Positions 1 to 6,583 of a DNA stretch of 7,226 nt are shown here, one piece after another (the first letter of the stretch is position 1; every line of letters starts with the position of its first letter). This stretch comes from Bacteroidota bacterium (GTDB lineage: Bacteria > Bacteroidota > Ignavibacteria > Ignavibacteriales > Ignavibacteriaceae), in the NCBI GenBank assembly GCA_021793635.1, contig JAJYSI010000164.1, positions 1 through 7,226 of the forward strand. The letters are read 5' to 3'. The position numbers and the translations under genes were made by a program. The notes beneath the pieces are model-generated. The model worked only from the letters and a program-made list of their open reading frames with translations. It did not search any database and was not told where the DNA came from.

Positions 1-525
1 ATCAACGAGATCGCAAATGGCTTTAAACTCTGTGTTGAAATACCTCTGGGTAATTGAAATACCTAGGTCATGTAAAAGCCCGGCAGTAAAAGCTTCTCCT
101 GATTTGGGATAGTTTAGATCGTCAGCTATTTTTTTTGCTGCGCCGGCAGTCATTATAGAATGATTCCAATAAGATTTGCTATCCCAGTTTTTTCCAGTTT
201 CTTTTTTGAATGCTTCAATCATAGAAAGCGCAATAACGATATTTTTAATGTGTTCAAAGCCAAGGATTACAATGGCAAATTCAATTGTAGAAACTCTTCT
301 CGGCAACCCATAAAGAGGAGAGTTGGCGACGGTTAATATTTTCGCAACCATTCCCTGATCCTGACTTATCATTTTGCCTAGGTCGGAAGCGCTAGTTTTG
401 GGATTATTTAAGAGCTTGGAAACTTCAAAAATTACTATTGGAATTGAAGGAAGATTCCGAATGCTATATAATAACCGAAGGTAGGTTTTCTTTTCGTTAA
501 TATTTGGCGGGTATTTATTATTCAT
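1..525 (-). CDS. HDOD-domain protein, C-terminus cut by the window edge
   Basis: The frame opens at an ATG at 525-523 and runs without a stop to base 1, giving 175 visible codons; the rest lies beyond the left edge. Residues about 20-160 read as an HDOD domain: an 'IRNLPSIP' entry motif (22-29), 'SASDLGKMISQDQGMVAKIL' (45-64), 'VANSPLYG' (66-73), 'AIVILGF' (84-90), a histidine at 122 and 'LLHDLG' at 150-155. HDOD domains are HD-superfamily relatives that usually lack the full metal-binding set and act as signalling or scaffold modules, often in motility and c-di-GMP-linked regulation. No output domain is visible, but one could follow. The start overlaps the sigma-factor stop by 8 bases (518-525), and no clear Shine-Dalgarno precedes it, which suggests translational coupling. 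The fold is confident; the function is inferred from position only. Confidence 0.88.
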   Translation of the reverse strand, partial: MNNKYPPNINEKKTYLRLLYSIRNLPSIPIVIFEVSKLLNNPKTSASDLGKMISQDQGMVAKILTVANSPLYGLPRRVSTIEFAIVILGFEHIKNIVIALSMIEAFKKETGKNWDSKSYWNHSIMTAGAAKKIADDLNYPKSGEAFTAGLLHDLGISITQRYFNTEFKAICDLVD

Positions 526-1147
526 TTATATAAGCCAGCTTGGTTTTTAGCATGTCAATTATTCTTGAATGAACTTGAGATACTCTTGAAACCGTAATAT
601 TCAAGACCTTTGCTATCTCTTTGTAATTTAAGTCCTCATAATAATATAAAGTGATAATCAAGCGATCTCTTTCGTCTAATTGTTTGATAGCATCTACAAG
701 AATTTCTTTCACTTGATTTTTTTCAGTTGATTGGTCTGGAATTTCCGAGCTGCCCGGAATTATTTCGTACAATAAATAACCGTCTTCGTCATCAACTGAG
801 CTTGTCAAAGATATATTTGAGTAGAAATTCACTTGCTCTGAATCCTGAGCGTTAGAACGCGGTTTTATTTGAAGTTTTCTTAGCTCATCAATTATTTTCC
901 CCCTAATTCTTTGGATAGCATAAGTTTCAAACTTTGTTCCGTATTGGGGATCAAACCGGTCAATTGCTTCACTTAATCCTTCAACACCAAATTGGAAATA
1001 GTCTCGGTCATCCAGGATTTCCAGACTTACAAATTTAGAGTGATGAATTACGTAATGAACTAATTTTATATAATTCATTATAATCTGCTTCTTTAGACTT
1101 GCAGTCGGCTCAGCTTTAAATTCATCCCAAAGTGTTGCAGTATTCAT
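518..1147 (-). CDS. fliA: FliA/SigD-type flagellar sigma factor lacking most of sigma-3
   Basis: A 209-residue RNA polymerase sigma factor of the sigma-28 family, expected to direct transcription of late flagellar and chemotaxis genes. Residues about 24-91 form sigma-2: the 'GVEGLSEAIDRFDPQYGTKF' stretch (54-73) and the -10 recognition helix with 'FETYAIQRIRG' (73-83) followed by 'IIDELR'. Residues about 147-205 form sigma-4, with 'LYYYEDLNYKEIAKVL' (167-182) and the helix-turn-helix 'SRVSQVHS' (187-194) typical of FliA. FliA proteins are usually about 235-260 residues. Here the stretch between 'PRS' (96-98) and sigma-4 is only about 50 residues, low in complexity and acidic, so the helical sigma-3 domain is essentially absent. 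The frame is continuous, so this does not look like a frameshift. The ATG lies 5 bases after the stop of the upstream small gene; a weak GGGA about 12-15 bases upstream may be its ribosome site. Confidence 0.92.
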   Translation of the reverse strand: MNTATLWDEFKAEPTASLKKQIIMNYIKLVHYVIHHSKFVSLEILDDRDYFQFGVEGLSEAIDRFDPQYGTKFETYAIQRIRGKIIDELRKLQIKPRSNAQDSEQVNFYSNISLTSSVDDEDGYLLYEIIPGSSEIPDQSTEKNQVKEILVDAIKQLDERDRLIITLYYYEDLNYKEIAKVLNITVSRVSQVHSRIIDMLKTKLAYINE

Positions 1148-1152
1148 TTGAA

Positions 1153-1377
1153 TTATTTCCCATTAATGTTTTTTGTTATATCTCTTTTCTTCTCGAATGA
1201 AGTCTTATTTATTGCTTTTATAAATGCCATAATTATAATACTAAGCATAACAGTAGTAGCGACAAAAACCACAAATGACTTAAAAAATAATTCCGTAATC
1301 GGTAAACCCATCCGGCTAAAAAAGATTACCGAAAGAAAAAAGGCCAACATTCCAAGCTGTAGTATTATTTTATTCAT
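1153..1377 (-). CDS. Small two-helix membrane protein between flhG and fliA, unknown function
   Basis: I do not recognise this 74-residue protein. Residues 4-20 and about 34-53 are strongly hydrophobic and look like two transmembrane helices joined by a short loop, 'SRMGLPITELFFK' (21-33). The C-terminal tail (54-74) is rich in lysine, so by the positive-inside rule both ends should be cytoplasmic. Support for a real gene is its strand, its 5-base spacing to fliA and the fact that it fills the space between flhG and fliA. The start is the only ATG available, because an in-frame TAA lies three codons upstream; the Shine-Dalgarno is weak. The opposite strand of the same stretch is also open and hydrophobic, but it would be the only plus-strand gene here. 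Any flagellar role is guilt by association. Confidence 0.6.
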   Translation of the reverse strand: MNKIILQLGMLAFFLSVIFFSRMGLPITELFFKSFVVFVATTVMLSIIIMAFIKAINKTSFEKKRDITKNINGK

Positions 1378-1474
1378 AACATCTTATATTTTGTTATGAA
1401 AACTCAAATTCTATACCAGCAGAAGCCTTTAATTTAGCTTAGTAATAGAGCTGAAATAGATATAAAAATGAGGT
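1378..1474 (-). promoter_or_regulatory. 97-base intergenic gap with a possible internal promoter
   Basis: This is the only sizeable non-coding gap in the operon. Read on the minus strand it contains TGGTATAGA at 1418-1410, which resembles an extended -10 (TG-N-TATA). The expected -35 position (about 1438-1433, GCTAAA) is a poor match. No stable hairpin followed by a T-run is seen, so I find no terminator and readthrough from flhG is expected. A secondary promoter for the small membrane gene, fliA and the HDOD gene is possible but unproven. Confidence 0.2.
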
Positions 1475-2323
1475 TTACGGAAATGATTTTTTGTTGGGAT
1501 GGTGAATATTAGCCACTTGAATGATTTCAGAAAGTCTTTTAGCTATCTTTAAGATTTGAAGACTTGCTTCTGTCCGTTGATACTTTTTTACAAATAGTTC
1601 CTGGGTTTTAATTGTTTTACTTATTGTATTGTCATATTTAATTTCGCCCAGCAGATCTATTTTCTCTTTTAAGAAATGATTTGCTGCCAGGGAAAGATTA
1701 TTAAAAGTAACTTCCCCATCATTGCGATCAACACACTTATTTATAATCACCATTTTTTCGCCAGAATAATTACGACTGCTTAAAAATTTTATAATTACAT
1801 AAGCATCCATCACTGCCGTTGGTTCGGGAGTAGTAACTAATATGTTTTTATCAGCATTTACTAATACCGAGATGACATCTTCTCCTGCACCCGCGCCGGT
1901 ATCCAGCAAAACAATATCGTAATCGTTCTGAAGAGCTCTTATTTGATTAAATAGTTGACCGACTAATTCGGCTTTTGATTTTGGATAATCCGTTTTTCCG
2001 GAGTCGCCAAAAATAAAATGTAAATTCGGTTCGTATTTGGTAATTAATTCATGAAGTAAGCTTCTTCCGGTAAAGAAATCATATAGTGTTTTACCTGCAA
2101 CAACATTTAGCATAATATTGGCGTTAGAAAGGTTGGAATCTAAATCAATAAATAAGACTTTTTTATTCAATCTTGAAATTGCATAAGCAAGGCTAACCGA
2201 AATAAATGTTTTGCCTGTCCCTCCTTTGCCCGATGTAAAAGCGACAATTTTTGAGGAATATCTTAAAGCCTCGTTGTTCTTTAGGCTTTCCAGTTCGAAA
2301 ACTCTTTCGGCTTGCCCGGTCAT
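1475..2323 (-). CDS. flhG: FlhG (FleN/YlxH), MinD-like ATPase controlling flagellar number
   Basis: A 282-residue cytoplasmic ParA/MinD-family ATPase that partners FlhF and limits or patterns flagellar number. A deviant Walker A, 'SGKGGTGKT', lies at 31-39 with the signature lysine at 33. Next come a switch I-like 'FIDLDSNLSNANIML' (58-72), Walker B 'DIVLLDTGAGAG' (136-147) and the FlhG-typical 'TTPEPTAVMDAYVIIK' (164-179). The N-terminus, 'GQAERVFEL' (3-11), corresponds to the DQAxxLR helix by which FlhG stimulates FlhF, but only Q and A are kept. Near the C-terminus, 'LKIAKRLSEII' (258-268) could be the amphipathic membrane-targeting helix of the family. The length is normal (B. subtilis FlhG is about 298). 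The ATG shares one base with the flhF stop (TAATG at 2325-2321), so translation is probably coupled; an AGGA sits about 11-14 bases upstream. Confidence 0.95.
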   Translation of the reverse strand: MTGQAERVFELESLKNNEALRYSSKIVAFTSGKGGTGKTFISVSLAYAISRLNKKVLFIDLDSNLSNANIMLNVVAGKTLYDFFTGRSLLHELITKYEPNLHFIFGDSGKTDYPKSKAELVGQLFNQIRALQNDYDIVLLDTGAGAGEDVISVLVNADKNILVTTPEPTAVMDAYVIIKFLSSRNYSGEKMVIINKCVDRNDGEVTFNNLSLAANHFLKEKIDLLGEIKYDNTISKTIKTQELFVKKYQRTEASLQILKIAKRLSEIIQVANIHHPNKKSFP

Positions 2324-3459
2324 TAATTTATTTTTCCTGTATAAATCATCTTAGAAATGAATTCCGGATCAGCAGAGATTATATCATCCGGAATTATCTG
2401 ACCGTTAGTCAAAAAGGAGACGGGAACATCAAAATTTGTCACAATATTTAGAATATTCCCATAGGTAACCGCCTCATCAATTTTTGTAAAAATAACCGAA
2501 TTATAATCGAACAGCTTAAATTTCTCCGCAACATCAAAAAGATTTTTTGACGTGCCTGTTGCACTTAAGACAAGATAAGTTTCATCGACTTTACCAGCGG
2601 TTAAAAATTCTTTTGACTTTTTGAGATGTTCAATATTCTTTTGACTTCTACCGGCTGTGTCAATAAAAACTATATCCTTATTTTTAAATGAATTAATTAG
2701 ACGAGGAATATCAGAGGGCTCATAGGCAACCAGCATATCAATATTGCTGACTTCAGAAAATATTCTAAGCTGGTCTATAGCTCCTAACCTGTAGGTGTCG
2801 ATTGAAATCAGTCCAACATTTAAGTTGTGAAGTATTTTAGAAATAACCGCCAGCTTAGCTATGCAAGTTGTTTTTCCGACGCCGGTAGGACCAACTAATG
2901 CAACTTTCTTAGGCTTTTTATTTTTATTGACTTCAAAATTATAGGTTGGAATCATCGAAGAAATGCTTGATAAAACATAGTTTTCTATATTTGAAGGCTC
3001 TAAAAATCCGTCAAACTTTTTTAGTTGATTTATAACCGATGTTAAAACACGCTTCTGAACTTCGTGGTGATACAATGTGTTAATAATTTCCTTTAGCTCT
3101 TTTTGATGAATGTTTGTTGACGCTTTTTTAATCTGGGACTGTTTTAATTTTTTCTCGAATTCCGGAGGAAAATTATTATTTGACGAAGGATTAATGAAAA
3201 TTTTATCGGATAACTTTTTTAGTTCATCAGAAAAACTCTCCTTTGCCGTTATCTTTAAGCTCTTCCCGTAATTTCCTGTATTTTCAAAAACGATTTCTTC
3301 TTCAATACCCGCAGTAATTTCAAACATTTTTTTTGAGCCATATTTGTCTTCGCCCGAAATTACCCTCGTCCCTAAAATCACAGCATCACCGCCCAACTCT
3401 TCCTTCATCTGAGCTGAAGCTTGTTTTAAAGTTGGTGCCAAATATTTTTTAATTTGCAT
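2323..3459 (-). CDS. flhF: FlhF, SRP-type GTPase for flagellar placement
   Basis: A 378-residue signal-recognition-particle-type GTPase that marks the site of flagellar assembly and is regulated by FlhG. The start fits the family N-terminus: 'MQIKKYLAPTLKQA' followed by 'ELGGDAVILGTR' (21-32). Residues about 75-120 form a variable, lysine- and asparagine-rich linker. The helical N region spans about 120-175 and the G domain about 183-375. Nucleotide motifs are all present: G1 'GPTGVGKTT' (190-198), G2 'DTYRLGAIDQL' (221-231), G3 'DTAGRS' (267-272), G4 'TKIDE' (325-329) and G5 region 'LTNGQIIPDDI' (350-360). 'VLSATG' (297-302) is also a FlhF hallmark. The length is close to B. subtilis FlhF (366). 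The gene begins inside the last codons of flhA (11-base overlap at 3449-3459) and has one of the best ribosome sites in the window. Confidence 0.96.
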   Translation of the reverse strand: MQIKKYLAPTLKQASAQMKEELGGDAVILGTRVISGEDKYGSKKMFEITAGIEEEIVFENTGNYGKSLKITAKESFSDELKKLSDKIFINPSSNNNFPPEFEKKLKQSQIKKASTNIHQKELKEIINTLYHHEVQKRVLTSVINQLKKFDGFLEPSNIENYVLSSISSMIPTYNFEVNKNKKPKKVALVGPTGVGKTTCIAKLAVISKILHNLNVGLISIDTYRLGAIDQLRIFSEVSNIDMLVAYEPSDIPRLINSFKNKDIVFIDTAGRSQKNIEHLKKSKEFLTAGKVDETYLVLSATGTSKNLFDVAEKFKLFDYNSVIFTKIDEAVTYGNILNIVTNFDVPVSFLTNGQIIPDDIISADPEFISKMIYTGKIN

Positions 3460-5497
3460 TAATTACCTCTAATTTTTCAATGAACTCAATTTCCATGTGA
3501 GAAGGAAGCTCTGAATATGAAAGGATAACAACATCGGGGAAGCTTGCGTTAATAAGCCTGTAAAAATATGGTCTGATAGTAGCAGATGTAATTACTATAG
3601 GAATATAACCAAGCATCTTAAACTTTTCTACAAAGTTTTGAATTCTATTATTTAGCTCGCGTAAAACTACCGGGCTCAATCCAAGTGTTTGCACCGCTTC
3701 TTTTTGATTTTGCAAGGCTTTCGTAATAAAAGATTCTATTTCTTCACCAAGCGAAATGGCATGAATGATGCCGTTATTATCTTTATACAAATTTGCAATT
3801 GTTTCACCCATCGCATGTCTTACATACTCTGTAAGCACATCAATATTTTTCGTTACCTTTGAATAATCAATTAAAGCTTCCAAAACTTGAACGAGGTCTT
3901 TAATCGGGATTAATTCTTTTAACAAATTTTGGAGCACTTTTTGAATTGTGCCGAGTGATAATGCATCAGAATTTATGTCTTCGATTACTGCCGGGTATTC
4001 CTTCTTTAAGTTTTCTAAGAGTTGTTTTACAGCTTGCCTTGTCAAAATCTTATCGAAGTTTTTCTTCAATGTCTCTTGAAGATGTGTCGATAATACCGAA
4101 ATACTATCTACTACGGTATATTCTAAAAGCTCGGCTTTATCTTTTTCTTCTCGTGTAACCCAAAAGCCGGATAGATTAAACGCAGGGTCTTTTGTCGGAA
4201 TTCCATTTAAAGGTTCAACAATATTTCCAGGATTCATAGCAAGGAATCTATCGGTGTATATTTCATAAGATGCGACTATATTTCCTTTAATTTTAATTAT
4301 ATATTCGTTCGGTTCAAGTTGTAAATTGTCCCTAACACGCACGGGAGGAATTAGTACGCCATATTCCAAAGCTATATATTTTCTTGTAGAAGATATTTTT
4401 TGGAATAAATTTCCTCCTTGTTTTTCATCAACAAGATTTATTAGCCCGTAACCAATTTCAATTTCGACAGGGTCTACTTGCAAATACTGCTCGACTTTTT
4501 CTTCACCCGGTTCAGCCTCGGCAACTTGTGCTTCCGTGGAATCGGTAGGATTTCCTTGACTTTTCTTTGTAAGAAAAGCGCGCGTTCCTAAAAGCGTGCT
4601 AAGCAAAAGAAAGGGAATTGCAGGCATGCCAGGTATAAAAGCAAAAAGGCCTATCGCCCCGGAAACAGTACCTAAGACACGTGGATTTGATAGTAACTGT
4701 GTTTTCATTTGCTTATCAAGAGCAGTACCGGCGGCACTTCTTGTTACAACTAAGCCTGCTGAGGTTGCTATCAATAGCGCAGGAATTTGAGAAACAAGAC
4801 CATCGCCGATTGTTAAAATTGTATAAGTATGAATAGCATCCGTAAAAGACATTCCTTTGGAAGCTACGCCGATTATAAATCCTCCGATTATATTAATCAC
4901 ATTTATAAGAAGAGCTGCAATGGCATCTCCTTTAACAAATTTGCTTGCGCCATCCATGGCTCCATAAAATTCCGCTTCTCTTGCGATGGACTCTCTTCTT
5001 TGCCTGGCTTCTGATTCGTTAATCAAACCGGTATTCAAATCGGCATCAATCGCCATTTGCTTGCCTGGCATTGCATCAAGGGTAAAACGAGCTGCAACTT
5101 CCGATATTCTTCCCGATCCTTTTATAATTACAATAAATTGGATTACTACCAGGATTATGAAAATTATAAAGCCGACAACATAATTTCCTCCCACTACGAA
5201 GGCGCCGAATGTATCAATTACTTTTCCGGCATATCCGTCAAGCAAAATTAATCTTGCCGAACTGATATTAAGCGAAAGCCTAAAAAGAGTAAGGACTAAT
5301 AGCAATCCGGGAAAAATCGAAATGTCTAAAGGGGACTGAATATATAGAGAAACAATAAGTATTAAAACGGACAAAGTTATGTTCAATGCAAGAAAAAAAT
5401 CAAGCAGATAAGCCGGAAGTGGAATAATCATTAACCCCAGCATAAAAATTAATGCAAAAGCTAAGATGATGTCGGTATTTTTTCCAATGTTTTTCAT
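3449..5497 (-). CDS. flhA: FlhA, flagellar type III export gate and substrate-docking platform
   Basis: A 682-residue inner-membrane protein whose C-terminal domains form a ring that receives export substrates and chaperones; the membrane half contributes to proton-driven export. About eight hydrophobic helices lie within residues 8-306. The FHIPEP signature region is at about 129-190, including 'RFTLDAMPGKQMAIDADL' (137-154), with the conserved acidic cluster at 151-153 implicated in proton coupling. A charged linker (about 311-340) leads to the cytoplasmic part (341-682). Family motifs there include 'EYGVLIPPVRVRDN' (378-391) and 'GLSPVVLREL' (606-615). The length is normal (about 690) and no key region is missing. 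The ATG follows the flhB stop directly (TAA at 5500-5498, ATG at 5497-5495) without a clear Shine-Dalgarno, so it is probably translated by coupling. Confidence 0.97.
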   Translation of the reverse strand: MKNIGKNTDIILAFALIFMLGLMIIPLPAYLLDFFLALNITLSVLILIVSLYIQSPLDISIFPGLLLVLTLFRLSLNISSARLILLDGYAGKVIDTFGAFVVGGNYVVGFIIFIILVVIQFIVIIKGSGRISEVAARFTLDAMPGKQMAIDADLNTGLINESEARQRRESIAREAEFYGAMDGASKFVKGDAIAALLINVINIIGGFIIGVASKGMSFTDAIHTYTILTIGDGLVSQIPALLIATSAGLVVTRSAAGTALDKQMKTQLLSNPRVLGTVSGAIGLFAFIPGMPAIPFLLLSTLLGTRAFLTKKSQGNPTDSTEAQVAEAEPGEEKVEQYLQVDPVEIEIGYGLINLVDEKQGGNLFQKISSTRKYIALEYGVLIPPVRVRDNLQLEPNEYIIKIKGNIVASYEIYTDRFLAMNPGNIVEPLNGIPTKDPAFNLSGFWVTREEKDKAELLEYTVVDSISVLSTHLQETLKKNFDKILTRQAVKQLLENLKKEYPAVIEDINSDALSLGTIQKVLQNLLKELIPIKDLVQVLEALIDYSKVTKNIDVLTEYVRHAMGETIANLYKDNNGIIHAISLGEEIESFITKALQNQKEAVQTLGLSPVVLRELNNRIQNFVEKFKMLGYIPIVITSATIRPYFYRLINASFPDVVILSYSELPSHMEIEFIEKLEVINAN
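3465..3470 (-). promoter_or_regulatory. Shine-Dalgarno for flhF inside the end of flhA
   Basis: On the minus strand AGAGGT lies 5 bases before the flhF ATG. It is a good match to the anti-Shine-Dalgarno complement and confirms this start. It sits within the last codons of flhA, so flhF can recruit ribosomes itself although the genes overlap. Most other starts in the operon have weaker or no such sites. Confidence 0.65.
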
Positions 5498-6583
5498 TTA
5501 CGCAATAAGTTTTCTTTTCTTATTATTCTTCAGTTGATAAACATACGCCAAAACTTGTGCCACGGCCTTAAAAAGCGTTGACGGAATTTCGTCTCCCACA
5601 TCGCAAATTCTATACAAAGCTCTTGCCAACTCACGATCCTCATGCAGAGGCACACTATTTTCTATTGCTATTTGTTTTATCCTCTGAGCCAATTCATCTA
5701 CACCTTTAGCCAAAACTTTTGGTGCAACATTTTTTGACATATCATATTTCAAAGCGATTGCATAGTGCGTCGGGTTAGTAATCACAACGTCTGCTTTGGG
5801 AACTTTTTGCATCATCCGATTTTTGGCAGCTTGAAATTGCACTTTACGTATCCTTGATTTTATCTGAGGATCGCCTTCCGTTTGTTTGTTCTCCTCCTTT
5901 ACTTCCTGTTTGGTCATCATCATTTCCTTTTTGTATTTTATCTTCTGATATACAAAATCGACCGCTGCAATTAAGAAATAAGCCAATGCAAGTTTCCAAA
6001 TTAAAGTGTATGCAGCTTCTATCATGTATGAAAGAATTTGAGGAATTGATAACTCTACGAGAGTTTCTGAATTAAGTACAAATTGAGATAGTATGGAATA
6101 TGTAAGTCCACCGATAATAGCAAGCTTTATTAACGATTTTGCGACTTCAATAAGAGATCTTGTTGAAATTAAGATTTTTTTTATGCCGGTAAACGGATTA
6201 AATTTTTCAAATTTCGGCATTAGCGCCTTAAAACTAAAGTGGAAGCCGACTTGCCCGATACCAGCCACAAGTGCAACTACGAACAATACTCCTAAAATGG
6301 GGGCTACGGTAAGGAGGAAAGTTAGAATAGTATCTTTAATTATGTAAGTAAAAGTTTCTTGGTTGATATTATGAACATCGAGAGAATTAAAAGTGTTAAT
6401 CGTCAGATCTGAAATTTGTTTACTCATATAATGCTGAGTAAAAAAAATCATTAACATGCCCGCAGAAAAAATAGCAAAGGAATTTATTTCGCTGCTTTTT
6501 GCTACTCTTCCATTGTCCCTGCCCTCGTTTAGCCGTTTACCGGAAGCTTGTTCGGTTTTTTCTTGACCGTCAACTTCAGCCAT
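5498..6583 (-). CDS. flhB: FlhB, self-cleaving specificity-switch protein of the export gate
   Basis: A 361-residue inner-membrane protein that controls the switch from rod/hook to filament export. The N-terminus has the family signature 'EKTEQASGKRLNEGRDNGRV' (8-27). Four hydrophobic helices lie at about 36-50, 85-109, 146-168 and 184-210, followed by a charged linker (about 215-260). The autocleavage motif NPTH is at 270-273, preceded by 'ADVVITN' and followed by 'YAIALKY'; cleavage is expected between N270 and P271. Downstream 'LAKGVDELAQRIKQIA' (291-306) and 'EDRELARALY' (315-324) are conserved in the family. The length is slightly below the Salmonella protein (about 383), with a short basic tail. 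The ATG directly follows the fliR stop (TAAATG); a G-run about 8-11 bases upstream may help initiation. Confidence 0.97.
   Translation of the reverse strand: MAEVDGQEKTEQASGKRLNEGRDNGRVAKSSEINSFAIFSAGMLMIFFTQHYMSKQISDLTINTFNSLDVHNINQETFTYIIKDTILTFLLTVAPILGVLFVVALVAGIGQVGFHFSFKALMPKFEKFNPFTGIKKILISTRSLIEVAKSLIKLAIIGGLTYSILSQFVLNSETLVELSIPQILSYMIEAAYTLIWKLALAYFLIAAVDFVYQKIKYKKEMMMTKQEVKEENKQTEGDPQIKSRIRKVQFQAAKNRMMQKVPKADVVITNPTHYAIALKYDMSKNVAPKVLAKGVDELAQRIKQIAIENSVPLHEDRELARALYRICDVGDEIPSTLFKAVAQVLAYVYQLKNNKKRKLIA

Noticed and set aside
710..862. Frameshift as the cause of the short sigma factor
   Set aside because: A single continuous frame links clear sigma-2 and sigma-4 regions. A frameshift would have broken one of them, so an in-frame loss or natural divergence is more likely.
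1148..1399. Plus-strand open frame of 83 residues, hydrophobic, divergent from fliA
   Set aside because: It lies almost exactly opposite the small minus-strand membrane gene. Its hydrophobicity is probably a mirror effect, and it would be the only plus-strand gene in a one-direction operon. The minus-strand reading has operon spacing.
1407..1436. Possible sigma-28 promoter (TAAA followed by GCTGGTAT) before the small membrane gene
   Set aside because: The spacing between the two boxes is 12 bases rather than about 15, and the -10 match is only partial. This is too weak to call.
1433..1454. AGCT...AGCT inverted repeat in the intergenic gap as a terminator
   Set aside because: The arms are only four bases with a mismatch beyond, the loop is long, and no T-run follows.
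3946..6347. Several plus-strand open frames of 60-85 codons opposite flhA and flhB
   Set aside because: They lie wholly inside strongly recognised minus-strand genes, show no family resemblance and have no operon context. They are shadow frames.
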